A DNA stretch of 64,000 nt from NCBI GenBank assembly GCA_936450465.1, contig OW388302.1, positions 19,235,569 to 19,299,568 on the forward strand. The letters are read 5' to 3'. Shown here one piece after another: positions 28,801 to 40,800 of the stretch (positions within the stretch are counted from its first letter, which is position 1; every line of letters starts with the position of its first letter). Position numbers and translations under genes: made by a program. Under the pieces are notes generated by a model. That model did not search any database. It had not been told where the DNA came from and was given only the letters and a program-made list of their open reading frames with translations. Origin of the DNA: Gibbula magus. Its lineage: Eukaryota > Mollusca > Gastropoda > Trochida > Trochidae.

Positions 28801-31800
28801 TGTAAGAGATCTGGTCACTTGGGTCTTGGTCTGTTGCCAGGATCTGGACATCAACTGGACTGAGAGTTAGGTGGTCCTCCATGATGCTTGTTCTATAGAA
28901 CGGACTCGTCCACTCCGGCCGACTCGGGTTTCTGATCACGTTGATGAGCACCCTGCCCCGTCCCAGTGGGCCAGGCTGGAGGAGGTTCTCTGCTTCTACC
29001 ACCAGCTGCAACAATATCTAGGTTATTAACCACCAGCTGCAACAAGGACTTGGTTATTAATGACCTGCTGCAATAAGGACTAGGTTATTAACCACCGGCT
29101 GCAACAAGGGCTAGGTTATTAACCACTTGCTACAACAAGGACTAGGTTATTAATTACCTGCTGCAACAAGGCCTAGGTTATTAATGACCTGCTGCAACAA
29201 GGACTAGGTTAATACCCACCAACTGCAACAATGACTAGATTATAAATACTTGCTGCAACAAGGACTAGGTTATTAACTACCTGCTGCAACAAGGACTAGG
29301 TTATTAACTACCTGCTGCAACAAGGACTAGGTTATTAACTACAAACTGCAATAAGGACTAGGTTATTAACCACCAGCTGCAACAAGGACTAGGTTAATAA
29401 CGACCTGCTGCAATAAGGACTAGGTTATTAACCACCAGCTGCAACAAGGACTAGGTTAATAACGACCTGCTGCAACAAGGACTACGTTAACTAGAAATAT
29501 GTGCATGTGATGCACTGTGATGTCCCCCGTTCCAACTTTCAATCCAACCTAGTCATATTACCCTTATTTTTCACTTATGCTAAGCACTAAATTCAATACT
29601 GCATTAATAACAAGAAATAAAAAATTCAGAATAGCCAAAATAGCAAAAGGCACCACTCTATCACTAGGTCTAAGCAAATACAAAGTTTGGTGAAAAAATA
29701 TTGAACGGTTTTGGAGATAGAGGCCGGAAAAGGTCCCTACCCCCAATATGCACTAAGTTCAAATTGTTTCCATGGAAACCAGAAAAAAATAAAAACTTCA
29801 GAATAACCAAAATAGCAAAAGGCACCACTCCACCACTAGGTCTAACCACATACCAAGTTTCGTAAAGAAATACTAGATAGTTTTTTAAATAGAGGCCGGC
29901 AAAGGTCCCTACCCCCAAAATGCACTAAGTTGAAATTATTGTTGCCATAGAAATCAGTAAAAAATAAAAAAATCAGAATAGCCAAAGTAGCAAAAGGCAC
30001 CACTCTATCACTAGGTCTAAGCAAATACAAAGTTTGGTGATACAATATTGAACGGTTTTGGAGATAGAGGCCGGAAAAGGTCCCTACCCTCAATATGCAC
30101 TTAGTTCAAATTGTTTCCATGGAAACCAGAAAAAAAAAATTCAGAATAACCAAAATAGCAAAAGGTACCACTCCACCACTCGGTCTAACCACATACCAAG
30201 TTTCGTGAAAAAATATTGAACGTTTTTTGAGATATGGCCCGGAAAAGAAAGCATTTCGGAATGACGGAATAACGGAATAACGGAATAACGGAATGACGGA
30301 ATGACGGAATGACGGAATGACAAAATGACGGAATGACGGAATGACAAAATGACGGAATGACGGAGGCAAAAACATTATGTCTCCTGAAAAAAATTTCGGG
30401 GGACATAATAACTACCTGCAGCAACAAGGACTAGGTTATTAACTACAAACTGCAACAAGGACTAGGTTATTAACTACAAACTGCAACAAGGACTAGGTTA
30501 TTAACTACAAACTGCAACAAGGACTAGGTTATTAACTACAAACTGCAACAAGGACTAGGTTAATAACGACCTGCTGCAACAAGGACTAGAATATTAACTA
30601 CCTGCTGCAACAAGGGCTAGGTTATTAACTACCATCTGCAACAAGAACTAGGTTATAAGCTAGCAGCTGCAACAATGATTAGCTTATCAACTACAAACTG
30701 CAACTGATAAGAGTTACTAATCACAGTCAGCATTGTAAAACATATGAAAAATATTGAAAGGATTCCGTTAATAGTTTGTGCTGTCGAGTGCTATTATCCA
30801 CACAGTCATGTTTTGTATCTTACAGATGTTAGCCAAAAAGCCTGAACTTTTGAAGCTAGGTAGGCAAATTTTATATTTTACAGATAAACTGAAAAAATAA
30901 CAAGTTGGAGTCTTTTTGAGATTTAAAGTCCCTTTTACACAGTATAGATCCAAAATCCTAATTCTTAGCAGGTCATAGAAGAAACTGTTTTGCAGTTTTA
31001 AATTTGTATGTTAAAGCTGAGAAATAACAATTCTAATAGCATAATCCACACAATACAGACCGTGTAAAGTTCTCGTGGGAGGAAGTCGTCCTTGAGGTTT
31101 CTGGTGAGTGACACTTGTCCTGATCTGTCCACAGCAAAGAAGCTTGTGGCTGGAAACTCTCCCACAGCTCTGTACTCTATTCCATTCTATAATAAACAAT
31201 GCATATAATACACCAATAGTTTGATGCAGAGGAGGAGAAGGAGAAAGAGGAGGAGGTGATAGGGGAGGAGTAGTACAATGAGGAGTAGGAGTACAAGGAG
31301 GAGTACAAGAAGGTGGAGTACAAGGTAGAATACAAGGAGCAGTACAAGGAGCAGGAGGAGTACAAGGAGGAGTACAAGGAGGAGTACAAGGAGGAGCACA
31401 AGTAAGATGGAGTACAAGTAAGAAGGAGTACAAGTAAGAAGGAGTACAAGAAGGAGTACAAGTAAGAAGGAGAAGTACAAGGAGGAGTAGGAGCACAAGG
31501 AGGAAGAGGAGCACAAGGAGGAGTAAGAGCACAAGGAGTAGGAGTACAAGGAGTACAAGGAGGAGTACAAGGAGGAGAAGTACAAGGCGGAGGAGAAGAA
31601 GTACAAGGACGAGGGGGGGGGGTGAAAGAGGAGGAGTACAAGAGAAGTAGGAGTACGTGGAGGAAGAGGAGGAGTACAAGGAAATGGAGGAGTACAAGGA
31701 TGAGTACAAGGTGAAGAAAACTACTAGATTTGTGCTTACAAAGGCTCCGTCCTGGTTGCGTGCCCTGACCAGCACAGGGAGGTTCGAGGGTACAGCTGTG

Positions 31801-34800
31801 TTCTCCGGGATAGTGACCGTGTAGTTTCTCTCAAATACTGGTCTGAAGGTGTTGCGTGTGATTGTGAACACTGCGTCGATCAGAGTAAATTTCTCTGGTA
31901 ACCCGTTGTCTGTGGCATTTATCTTCATCTGAAAAAACGTGCACTCACAGAGATAATTAAGTGGCATATCAAGACAATATTTCCTTCCTCTCACAAAATG
32001 TTGGTTCAAAGCATTAAATGAGTAAATGTATTTTTAAAATCCTGCGTGTAGATTAAAAACAATAATTTTCAAAATAGAGTCACAACCCGTCATGACGTAA
32101 TAATATTTCCTTGTCAAACATGATGCATATTGAGGATGGAAAACACAAATTAATTTGAATCCTATGAAGTTGTAATCTGACTCACAGTGAAGCGAGGGAC
32201 GCTGCTCTCAGTCAGAGGCTTGATGAGTCGTACCACCCCCGTGCTCCGGTCCATGAGGAAATACTCCAGGGTATTCTCCTCCCCGTAGGCTGTGAACCTC
32301 ACTCCGTCCTGAACACAAGAAATAAAACTTACAATAATTGCTTCCAGTTCTTCAGTTGCTCTGCATTGATATCTATTGGATATAGGCGAACTGCAACACT
32401 TTAATTATCATCATGATCACCATACCCTAGCATTTATTCAATTAATAGTGCAGTATGACTTCAACCATATGTAGTTATTGCATTAGACCATAGGTTTGAT
32501 TTTAATAAAAGCTCAAGGACAAACTTCACTTTATTGCAATGAGTGGTCAATGTCGATTTTCATCAAAAAGACTAAATTTTAATAAAGCAAATTTTGCCAT
32601 GAATTGAAAATTGTTGCTCAGGACCAATTTGCACATTCATGACATGATAGTTTTAACATCATTGATCACTGCAACACGACGTCAATCAACGCAACAGGGT
32701 CAGGTTCCTATGATCTCCACGCAACATGCTATAGTAGACAGACACACAGCACCTATCTTATCATTCACATATAGAGCCACTGCTTCTGTAGCAGTGTTTG
32801 CGGTATCAATCTTTTCCATCCTATGTTTCTTGCTAGAAGTTGACAACTGTCTATTGAGGTGTCAAGTTTGACAATCCGCTATGCTACACATTTCTGACCC
32901 GACCTAAAAAAAAGTTTTATTATGAAATAGATAACCTACCCCATCCTGGTCGAATGCATTTACGTCAATGATGCGAGCTCCAACGGCAGTATTTTCATTA
33001 AGCTCAATGATATACGGAGTGCCAGTGTATTGCGGGGCATTCTCATTGCGAGAAACGATGATAGTTATATTCTCTTCAGCGGCGTCAGTTGGGTACAGGC
33101 TATCATACGCTCTCAGTTGCAGCTGAAACAGAGGCTAGGGATTATTCCAAACTGCTACTGTAACATTCAATGTCAAATTAAAAACTCACCATATTCAACT
33201 GTTTGCTAGTCATCTTAGCAACACTGTCCCTTTATTTGGATTGTTTGTAAGTCATTTTTCACAACAAATAATGCCCTTATTTTTATTGAATGCTTTCATA
33301 TGGTGACCCTAGCAAGAAATGAAGGTATATCCAAACATTAAAACAGGACAATTATTAAAACCATATCCTCTAACACACGGTACTCACATGATATTCAAAT
33401 ACCCCTTTCTGCGGTCTGACACATGATACTCACATGTTATTCAAATACCCCTTTCTGCGGTCTGACACATGATACTCACATGATATTCAAATACCCCTCT
33501 CTGCGGTCTGACACATGATACTCACATGTTATTCAAATACCCCTTTCTGCCGTCTGACACATGATACTCACATGATATTCAAATACCCCTCTCTGTGGTC
33601 TGACACATGATACTCACATGATATTCAAATACCCCTCTCTGCGGTCTGACACATGATACTCACATGATATTCAAATACCCCTTTCTGCGGTCTGACACAT
33701 GATACTCACATGTTATTCAAATACCCCTCTCTGCGGTCTGACACATGATACTCACATGATATTCAAATACCCCTCTCTGCGGTCTGACACATGATACTCA
33801 CATGATATTCAAATACCCCTCTCTGCGGTCTGACCAACTTCCAAACGCAAGGCATAACTCTTGCCAGTCTGCATTACTGGCTGATTTAACCCTTGCGGTA
33901 TTTCCCTCGCTTTCTTGTGTCGAGGCAGTGAATCGCTGCACTGGAAATGCATAGCGGGCCTGGATTTCTAAACACAGATTTCTTAAGGAAATACTGCAAG
34001 GCCTAAATCAGCAAGTAATGGAGACTGGCAAGAGTTATGCCTTGCATTGGGAAGTTGCGGTCTGACACATGATACTCAAATGTTATTCAAATACCCCTCT
34101 CTGTGGTCTGACACATGATACTCACATGATATTCAAATACCCCTCTCTGCGGTCTGACACATGATACTCACATGATATTCAAATACCCCTCTCTGCGGTC
34201 TGATACATGATACTCACATGATATTCAAATACCCCTCTCCGCGGTCTGACACACGATACTCACATGATATTCAAATACCCCTTTCTGCAGTCTGACACAT
34301 GATACTCACATGATATTCAAATACCCCTTTCTGCGGTCTGACACATGATACTCAAATGTTATTCAAATACCCCTTTCTGCGGTCTGACACATGATACTCA
34401 CATGATATTCAAATACCCCTCTCTGCGGTCTGACACTGTTCTGGAGAACTATCTGAGCTCCTCTCGAGTTTTGACGGAATGCGTCAAAGAGTTGTAGATT
34501 GAAGAATGCTGGTGATGTGTCGAACCCGACGATCTCAATGTGTAACACTCCCTGTGTACAAGTAAACAGAAATTGATATTAGAAATAAAGAAGAATCACA
34601 ATTATTGTTAGTTGTTATCTCCAAATACAAGTGAAACATCATGAGAACAGTTTAATATTGCAGCTAATTTACTTTAAAGTTATATAATCCAGTAAAGTTG
34701 AATACCAAAACATATTTCATATACATAAAAACAACTCAGTCAGGAAGGTCAAATACAAATACCAGATGGAATCTTTACGGCAAACATTCAATAGTTGGAT

Positions 34801-37800
34801 TGCTGGTCATAGTGTGAGGGGGGATATCAAGATTGCTGGTCATAGTGTGAGGGGGGATATCAAGATTGCTGGTCATAGTGTGAGGGGGGATATCAAGATT
34901 TCTGGTCATAGTGTGAGGGGGATATCAAGATTGCTGGTCATAGTGTGAGGGGGGAAATCAAGATTGCTGGTCATAGTGTGAGGGCGATATCAAGATTGCT
35001 GGTCATAGTGTGAGGGGGATATCAAGATCGCTGGTCATAGCTATAGTGTGAGAGGGATATCAAGATTGCTGGTCATAGTGTGAGGGGGGATATCAAGATT
35101 GCTGATCATAGTGTGAGGGGGGATATCAAGATTGCTGGTCACATTGTGAGGGGGATATCAAGATTGCTGGTCATAGTGTGAGGGCGATATCAAGATTGCT
35201 GGTCATAGTGTGAGAGGGATATCAAGATTGCTGGTCATAGTGTGAGGGGGGATATCAAGATTGCTGGTCATAGTGTGAGGGGGGATATCAAGATTGCTGG
35301 TCAAATTGTGAGGGGGCATAGCCAGGAAAGTGTAATATACACAAGATTATCATAAACAGTCCCAAAATGGTAGCTCGCTAATGACTACTACTCACCTTCA
35401 AGTCGAGGTCCGTGGCGGTGATGGTTGTGACAACAGTGCCTTCACCTCGATTTTCAGAAATTCGCACAGTTGGAGAGAATTGTTCAAAATTCGGGGACTG
35501 GAGGTTTCTATTGACGATGATTCTCACGAGAGCACGTGCTGTCCTTGGTGCAGGACTTCTCTGGTCACTGGCTACCACCGTCATCTGTAGTAGGTGGTCA
35601 ATATATTACCAGGTCACACATATGTCGGGTCATATACCGATATAGTATGTGTGCAGATGAGCATATGAAATTATCAATGATGAGCAATGTCTGCATAAAA
35701 TCATTGTTTTAAATTACATATCTAAAACAATTGTGATGGAGACAAATCGTATGGATGACCATTTTAAAACAGTTGTGTCAAAAAGGAAATAATCTTCACA
35801 AGAGTTTAAGCAGGGCCCATGTTGACTATTTTAAAAGATTCAAATGGGGAAAAAAACGTTTTTTATGAAATCCTTACCTTTTTACTCAAAATTTACGAAA
35901 CCCAAGTAAATTTGTGTTTAATTTTTGCTCCTGGTCATATAAATGTATACAATGTACATTTTATATGACCCACTCATTCATATAATAATCACAATTCACT
36001 GCAGTTGGTATCCAGTCTGGAGATAAAGGCAACAATGGCTAGGTGTTATCATACTAACAAATGACAACTCCTTAGTATGAAATTATCACATTAGATTGAT
36101 CACAACTGAGATGTTTAAATATTCGGTTTGGGGGAATTAATTTTAGTTGGACGAAAAACATTTATAAAGTTTGTTTACAGATCCTCCAAACATGATTTGG
36201 ACAAATTTGGAGAGAAAGAATGCTCCTCAGAGTCACTCCCAAAGAAAACTGTTGCCAAATTTGTACTACCTATTAAAAACATTTTCCGATGAATACACAA
36301 AAAAAGAAGTGAAATAATTAAGATTTTCTTATTCAATTCTGTGCCTGTTTCTGTGCCTGGCCAATAATAATAGAATATTAACATAAGAACAGTAAGAAAC
36401 TGACCGTGTACTCTCCTGCGTCATCCTGAGTGAGAGGTCGGGTGAGAGCGATGTGCCCCGTCTGACTGTTGATACCAAAGTAGTTCAGACCTCGATCTGA
36501 ACCACCTTCACCAGCAAGACTGAACCGCAGCACATCCTAAAAGCAAACAATATCTGAATAAGCTAAAAATAGTTCTTTCAATATCAGTTAGTACTAAAAC
36601 TTTACCAGATCTGTTGTCGCAAGCCAGGGATGACCTCCTGAGACCAAGAAAATAATAATAATAACACCTTATTGTCCTCTTTACAATGTAAATCCAGAAA
36701 TTCTTTTTGTGCCTTGACATCCAGCCACAGCAAAGCGCCAGTTCAAGCATTGTTCTGTCCTTATAATGCTGAGTGCCAAGCAAGGAAGCAATAACTCCCA
36801 TCTTTTAACGTCTTTTGGTATGACATGGTCGAGAATCGAACCTTGACTTTCCGGATGATGAGCGGACACTCTACCAACTGAGCTACATCCCTGATAATAC
36901 ATGCACTCAAACTGTTTGTGAAAAGGAGTCAAGACTTGAGTACAACACATACACCAGTGTATGAAATTAGAACTGTTGTACGATCTTCAGTCTGGCAACA
37001 TTTGCTTCAGCTAGTTAACTTTTTTAGATTTTTCTTTAATTTTGTCATCTGGGATGAAAAAGTTGCTCTTTTGGCCAGTGAAATCCTTAGAATGTCATGT
37101 ACAACATGAGTCTCTTTAAGCTGTCTAATTATTACAGTGTTAGCGGCAGCTAGTCTAAGAGTACATAGATTTCTCTTTGAAAAGAACTCACATTATCAGC
37201 ATCGGTGGCAGTTACGTTGATGACATTGGTTCCAAGGGGAGTCAGTTCTTCTATTGTAGTGGTGTAAGGAGCTTGCAGAAATATCGGCTGGGCCGAGTTC
37301 CGGGTGACGGCGATGTTGATAGTTGTTGTAGCAGTTTGTGTTGGGGAGGTGGAGTCATAGGCCGTCACTCTTCCCTGGAAGTAGATGATTATATTAATAA
37401 TAGTAATAATAATAATAATAATGGTAATGCTAATCTCTAACCTGTTATCAAGGGCCAGGCACTGCTCACTGGCAGCAGGTTATTAGCCTGAAAGAATGGT
37501 ACATGCAGCTAGTAAGTACTTGACCCGACCAATTAGACGTCTGTTCCTCTCATGTTCATATACCTATTTGTACAACTGGGTGGACTAAGTGCCTTGCCCA
37601 GGAACATAACCATGATATGATCAATGTTACAAATTTGATTTGAACCTGTCAAGGGATGAATATCCCATTGACTGCAATAGCTTACTGTTCACGTCATCCT
37701 TTACATGAAATACTTTCCATTCACTGTATGGGATTTTGTCACAGAAATTTGTCATTATGTTTTTGAAGGAACGTGGTCTTGATCAAGAAAGAGATTAAAT

Positions 37801-40800
37801 GTTGCGAGTGAACATACCAGATAGTTGGTGAATTCATCCTCCCTCAAACTGGTCTTGAGAGTGATCTCCCCTGTTTGGTTGTTGATGGAGAAGAAATGTG
37901 GGAAGCGCAGATCTCCGATGAGGTTGAACACAACTCTACTCTGAAAACACACGACTCTGCTTCATGAAGGGACTGAGCTAGGTTTGAATATCCACAAATG
38001 GAGGATTCTGTGATGGGTCAAAAGGGTATCATACAGAGCACCTGGCAGTTCATACTGGCGATCATACAGAGCACCTTGCGGTTCATACTGGCGATCATAC
38101 AGAGCACCTGGCGGTTCATACTGGGAATCATACAGAGCACCTGGCGGTTCATACTGGCGATCATACAGAGCACCTGGCGGTTCATACTGGGAATCATACA
38201 GAGCACCTGGCGGTTCATACTGGCGATCATACAGAGCACATGGCGGTTCATACTGGCGATCATACAGAGCACATGGCGGTTCATACTGGTGATCATACAG
38301 AGCACCTGGCGGTTCATACTGGCGATCATACAGAGCACCTGGCGGTTCATACTGGGAATCATACAGAGCACCTGGCGGTTCATACTGGGAATCATACAGA
38401 GCACCTGACGGTTCATACTGGTGATCATACAGAGCACCTGGCGGTTCATACTGGCGATCATACAGAGCACCTGGCGGTTCATACTGGGAATCATACAGAG
38501 CACCTGGCGGTTCATACTGGCGATCATACAGAGCACATGGCGGTTCATACTGGCGATCATACAGAGCACCTGGCGGTTCATACTGGTGATCATACAGAGC
38601 ACCTGGCGGTTCATACTGGCGATCATACAGAGCACCTGGCGGTTCATACTGGCGATCATACAGAGCACCTGGCGGTTCATACTGGCGATCATACAGAGCA
38701 CCTGGCGGTTCATACTGGCGATCATACAGAGCACCTGGCGGTTCATACTGGGGATCATACAGAGCACCTGGCGGTTCATACTGGGGATCATACAGAGCAC
38801 CTGGCGGTTCATACTGGCGATCATACAGAGCACCTGGCGGTTCATACTGGCGATCATACAGAGCACCTGGCGGTTCATACTGGCGATCATACAGAGCACC
38901 TGGCGGTTCATACTGGGGATCATACAGAGCACCTGGCGGTTCATACTGGTGATCATACAGAGCACCTGGCGGTTCATACTGGGGATCATTCAGAGCACCT
39001 GGCGGTTCATACTGGCGATCATACAGAGCACCTGGCGGTTCATACTGGCGATCATACAGAGCACCTGGCGGTTCATACTGGGGATCATACAGAGCACCTG
39101 GCGGTTCATACTGGGGATCATACAGAGCACCTGGCGGTTCATACTGGTGATCATACAGAGCACCTGGCGGTTCATACTGGGGATCATTCAGAGCACCTGG
39201 CGGTTCATACTGGGGATCATACAGAGCACTTGGCAGTTCATACTGGTGATCATACAGAGCACCTGGCGGTTCATACTGGTGATCATACAGAGCACCTGGC
39301 GGTTCATACTGGGGATCATTCAGAGCACCTGGCGGTTCATACTGGGGATCATACAGAGCACCTGGCGGTTCATACTGGGGATCATACAGAGCACCTGGCG
39401 GTTCATGCTAAATTTCTAAATGCTAAGGCCAAAGAAGAAGCAGCCCTGCTCTAGGGTAGATGACAAATGTTCAGGTAAGCAAAACAGGCACAAAATTAAT
39501 TTTAAAAAATTATAATTTTTCACTTAGATTTTTAGATTGACAGTAAAACTGGCAACACTTTTCCTAAGGAGGGATGAGGAGTAGCATCTTTTTTTCTCAA
39601 ATTTATCAAAATAATAATTTTGTTTCAACAAACAAACAAAAACAACTTGTCACCAACCTGAGGTCTATTTGGTACAAAAGCAAACGCTTGTAATACGGAT
39701 ATTCCAACCACCGTGTTTTCACTGATGGTGCGGTTGTATGGCTCAAGCTGGAACTGAGGTCGTGAAACGGTCTCAATGTCAAGGTTAACTGGAATCATGC
39801 AGGTCTTTGGTGTGGGTATTCCATTGTCAGATGCTTGTATGTTAAACTGGAATATAAACGAGAGAATAAATGCTAAGAGGGTGGCAGAATCAACCACACG
39901 TACAAATTATTAGGTGCCATTAATTCAAACGCAAATAAAAATATCATTTGTCACAGACAAAAGGAAAACCTAGAGAATACAGTACTTCACTTTTTATAAA
40001 TGTACATATGCAAAGTTTCAGAATTATTTTCATGATGTTTTTGACTAAACCTGAAAGTCTTTTACTGTAGTGAATTTAACTTGTTGCATGGCAACAGACA
40101 ATATTTTGTGAAAGGTGTGAAGACAGATATCCCCACTTCAGTACATTGTTCTGGAAGTTGAGTCATAGGGCAGCCAGGTGGAACAGGACAAGGGTTTTCA
40201 ATTCCTTCCTTTGAAAAATTCTTCAGGTGTAAATTTGATGTTCTCAGTTCATATGGTCCTTTTAAGGTCTATCAGGAGATGTCGGGATATTGATGATATG
40301 AACAGATGATATTTGTCAACATTATATCTAGGTACACTCACAAAGTACTGGGGATCAGGAGATGTCGGGATATTGATGATATGAACAGATGATATTTGTC
40401 AACATTATATCTAGGTACACTCACAAAGTACTGGGAATCAGGAGATGTCGGGATATTGATGATATGAACAGATGATATTTGTCAACATTATATCTAGGTA
40501 CACTCACAAAGTACTGGGAATCAGGAGATGTCGGGAAATTGATGACATGAACAGATGATATTTGTAGGGATATTGATGATATGAACAGATGATATTTGTC
40601 AACATTATATCTAGGTACACTCACAAAGTACTGGGAATCAGGAGATGTCGGGATATTGATGACATGAACAGTTGATATTTGTCAACATTATATCTAGGTA
40701 CACTCACAAGGTACTTGGAATCAGGAGATGTCGGGATATTGATGACATGAACAGATGATATTTGTCAACATTATATCTAGGTACACTCACAAAGTACTGG

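Larger units (their letters stand above)
29006..30705. repeat. 31-bp minisatellite seeded on the exon 22 acceptor, about 26 copies, interrupted
   Basis: On the minus strand each 31-bp unit reads approximately TTAATAACCTAGTCCTTGTTGCAG followed by CTGGTGG, which are the intron end and the first 7 bases of exon 22. The array is contiguous with the exon at 29005. It is split by a mobile element at about 29495-30406. Units diverge to CTGCTGCAG- and TTTGTAG-type ends farther from the exon. Confidence 0.93.

Noticed and set aside
31011..32009. 332-codon minus-strand frame as one protein
   Set aside because: It joins part of exon 20 to intron sequence and a purine-strand repeat. The Leu/Ser/Pro-rich middle is low-complexity and the exon 20 donor precedes it.
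32611..32871. 86-codon plus-strand frame with a hydrophobic segment
   Set aside because: Lies in an intron, with no homology recognised, no regulatory context and random-looking composition.
36830..36893. Functional tRNA gene on the minus strand
   Set aside because: A- and B-box are present, but the T-stem does not pair and there is no proper acceptor stem. The sequence continues into a SINE body with an (ATT)n tail.
38018..39454. Open frames of 323-404 codons with 11-residue repeats (H-T-G-D-H-T-E-H-L-A-V and similar), reminiscent of zinc-finger linkers
   Set aside because: They arise in three frames of a 33-bp minisatellite. No C2H2 cysteine/histidine spacing is present, and the cadherin gene runs through on the other strand.
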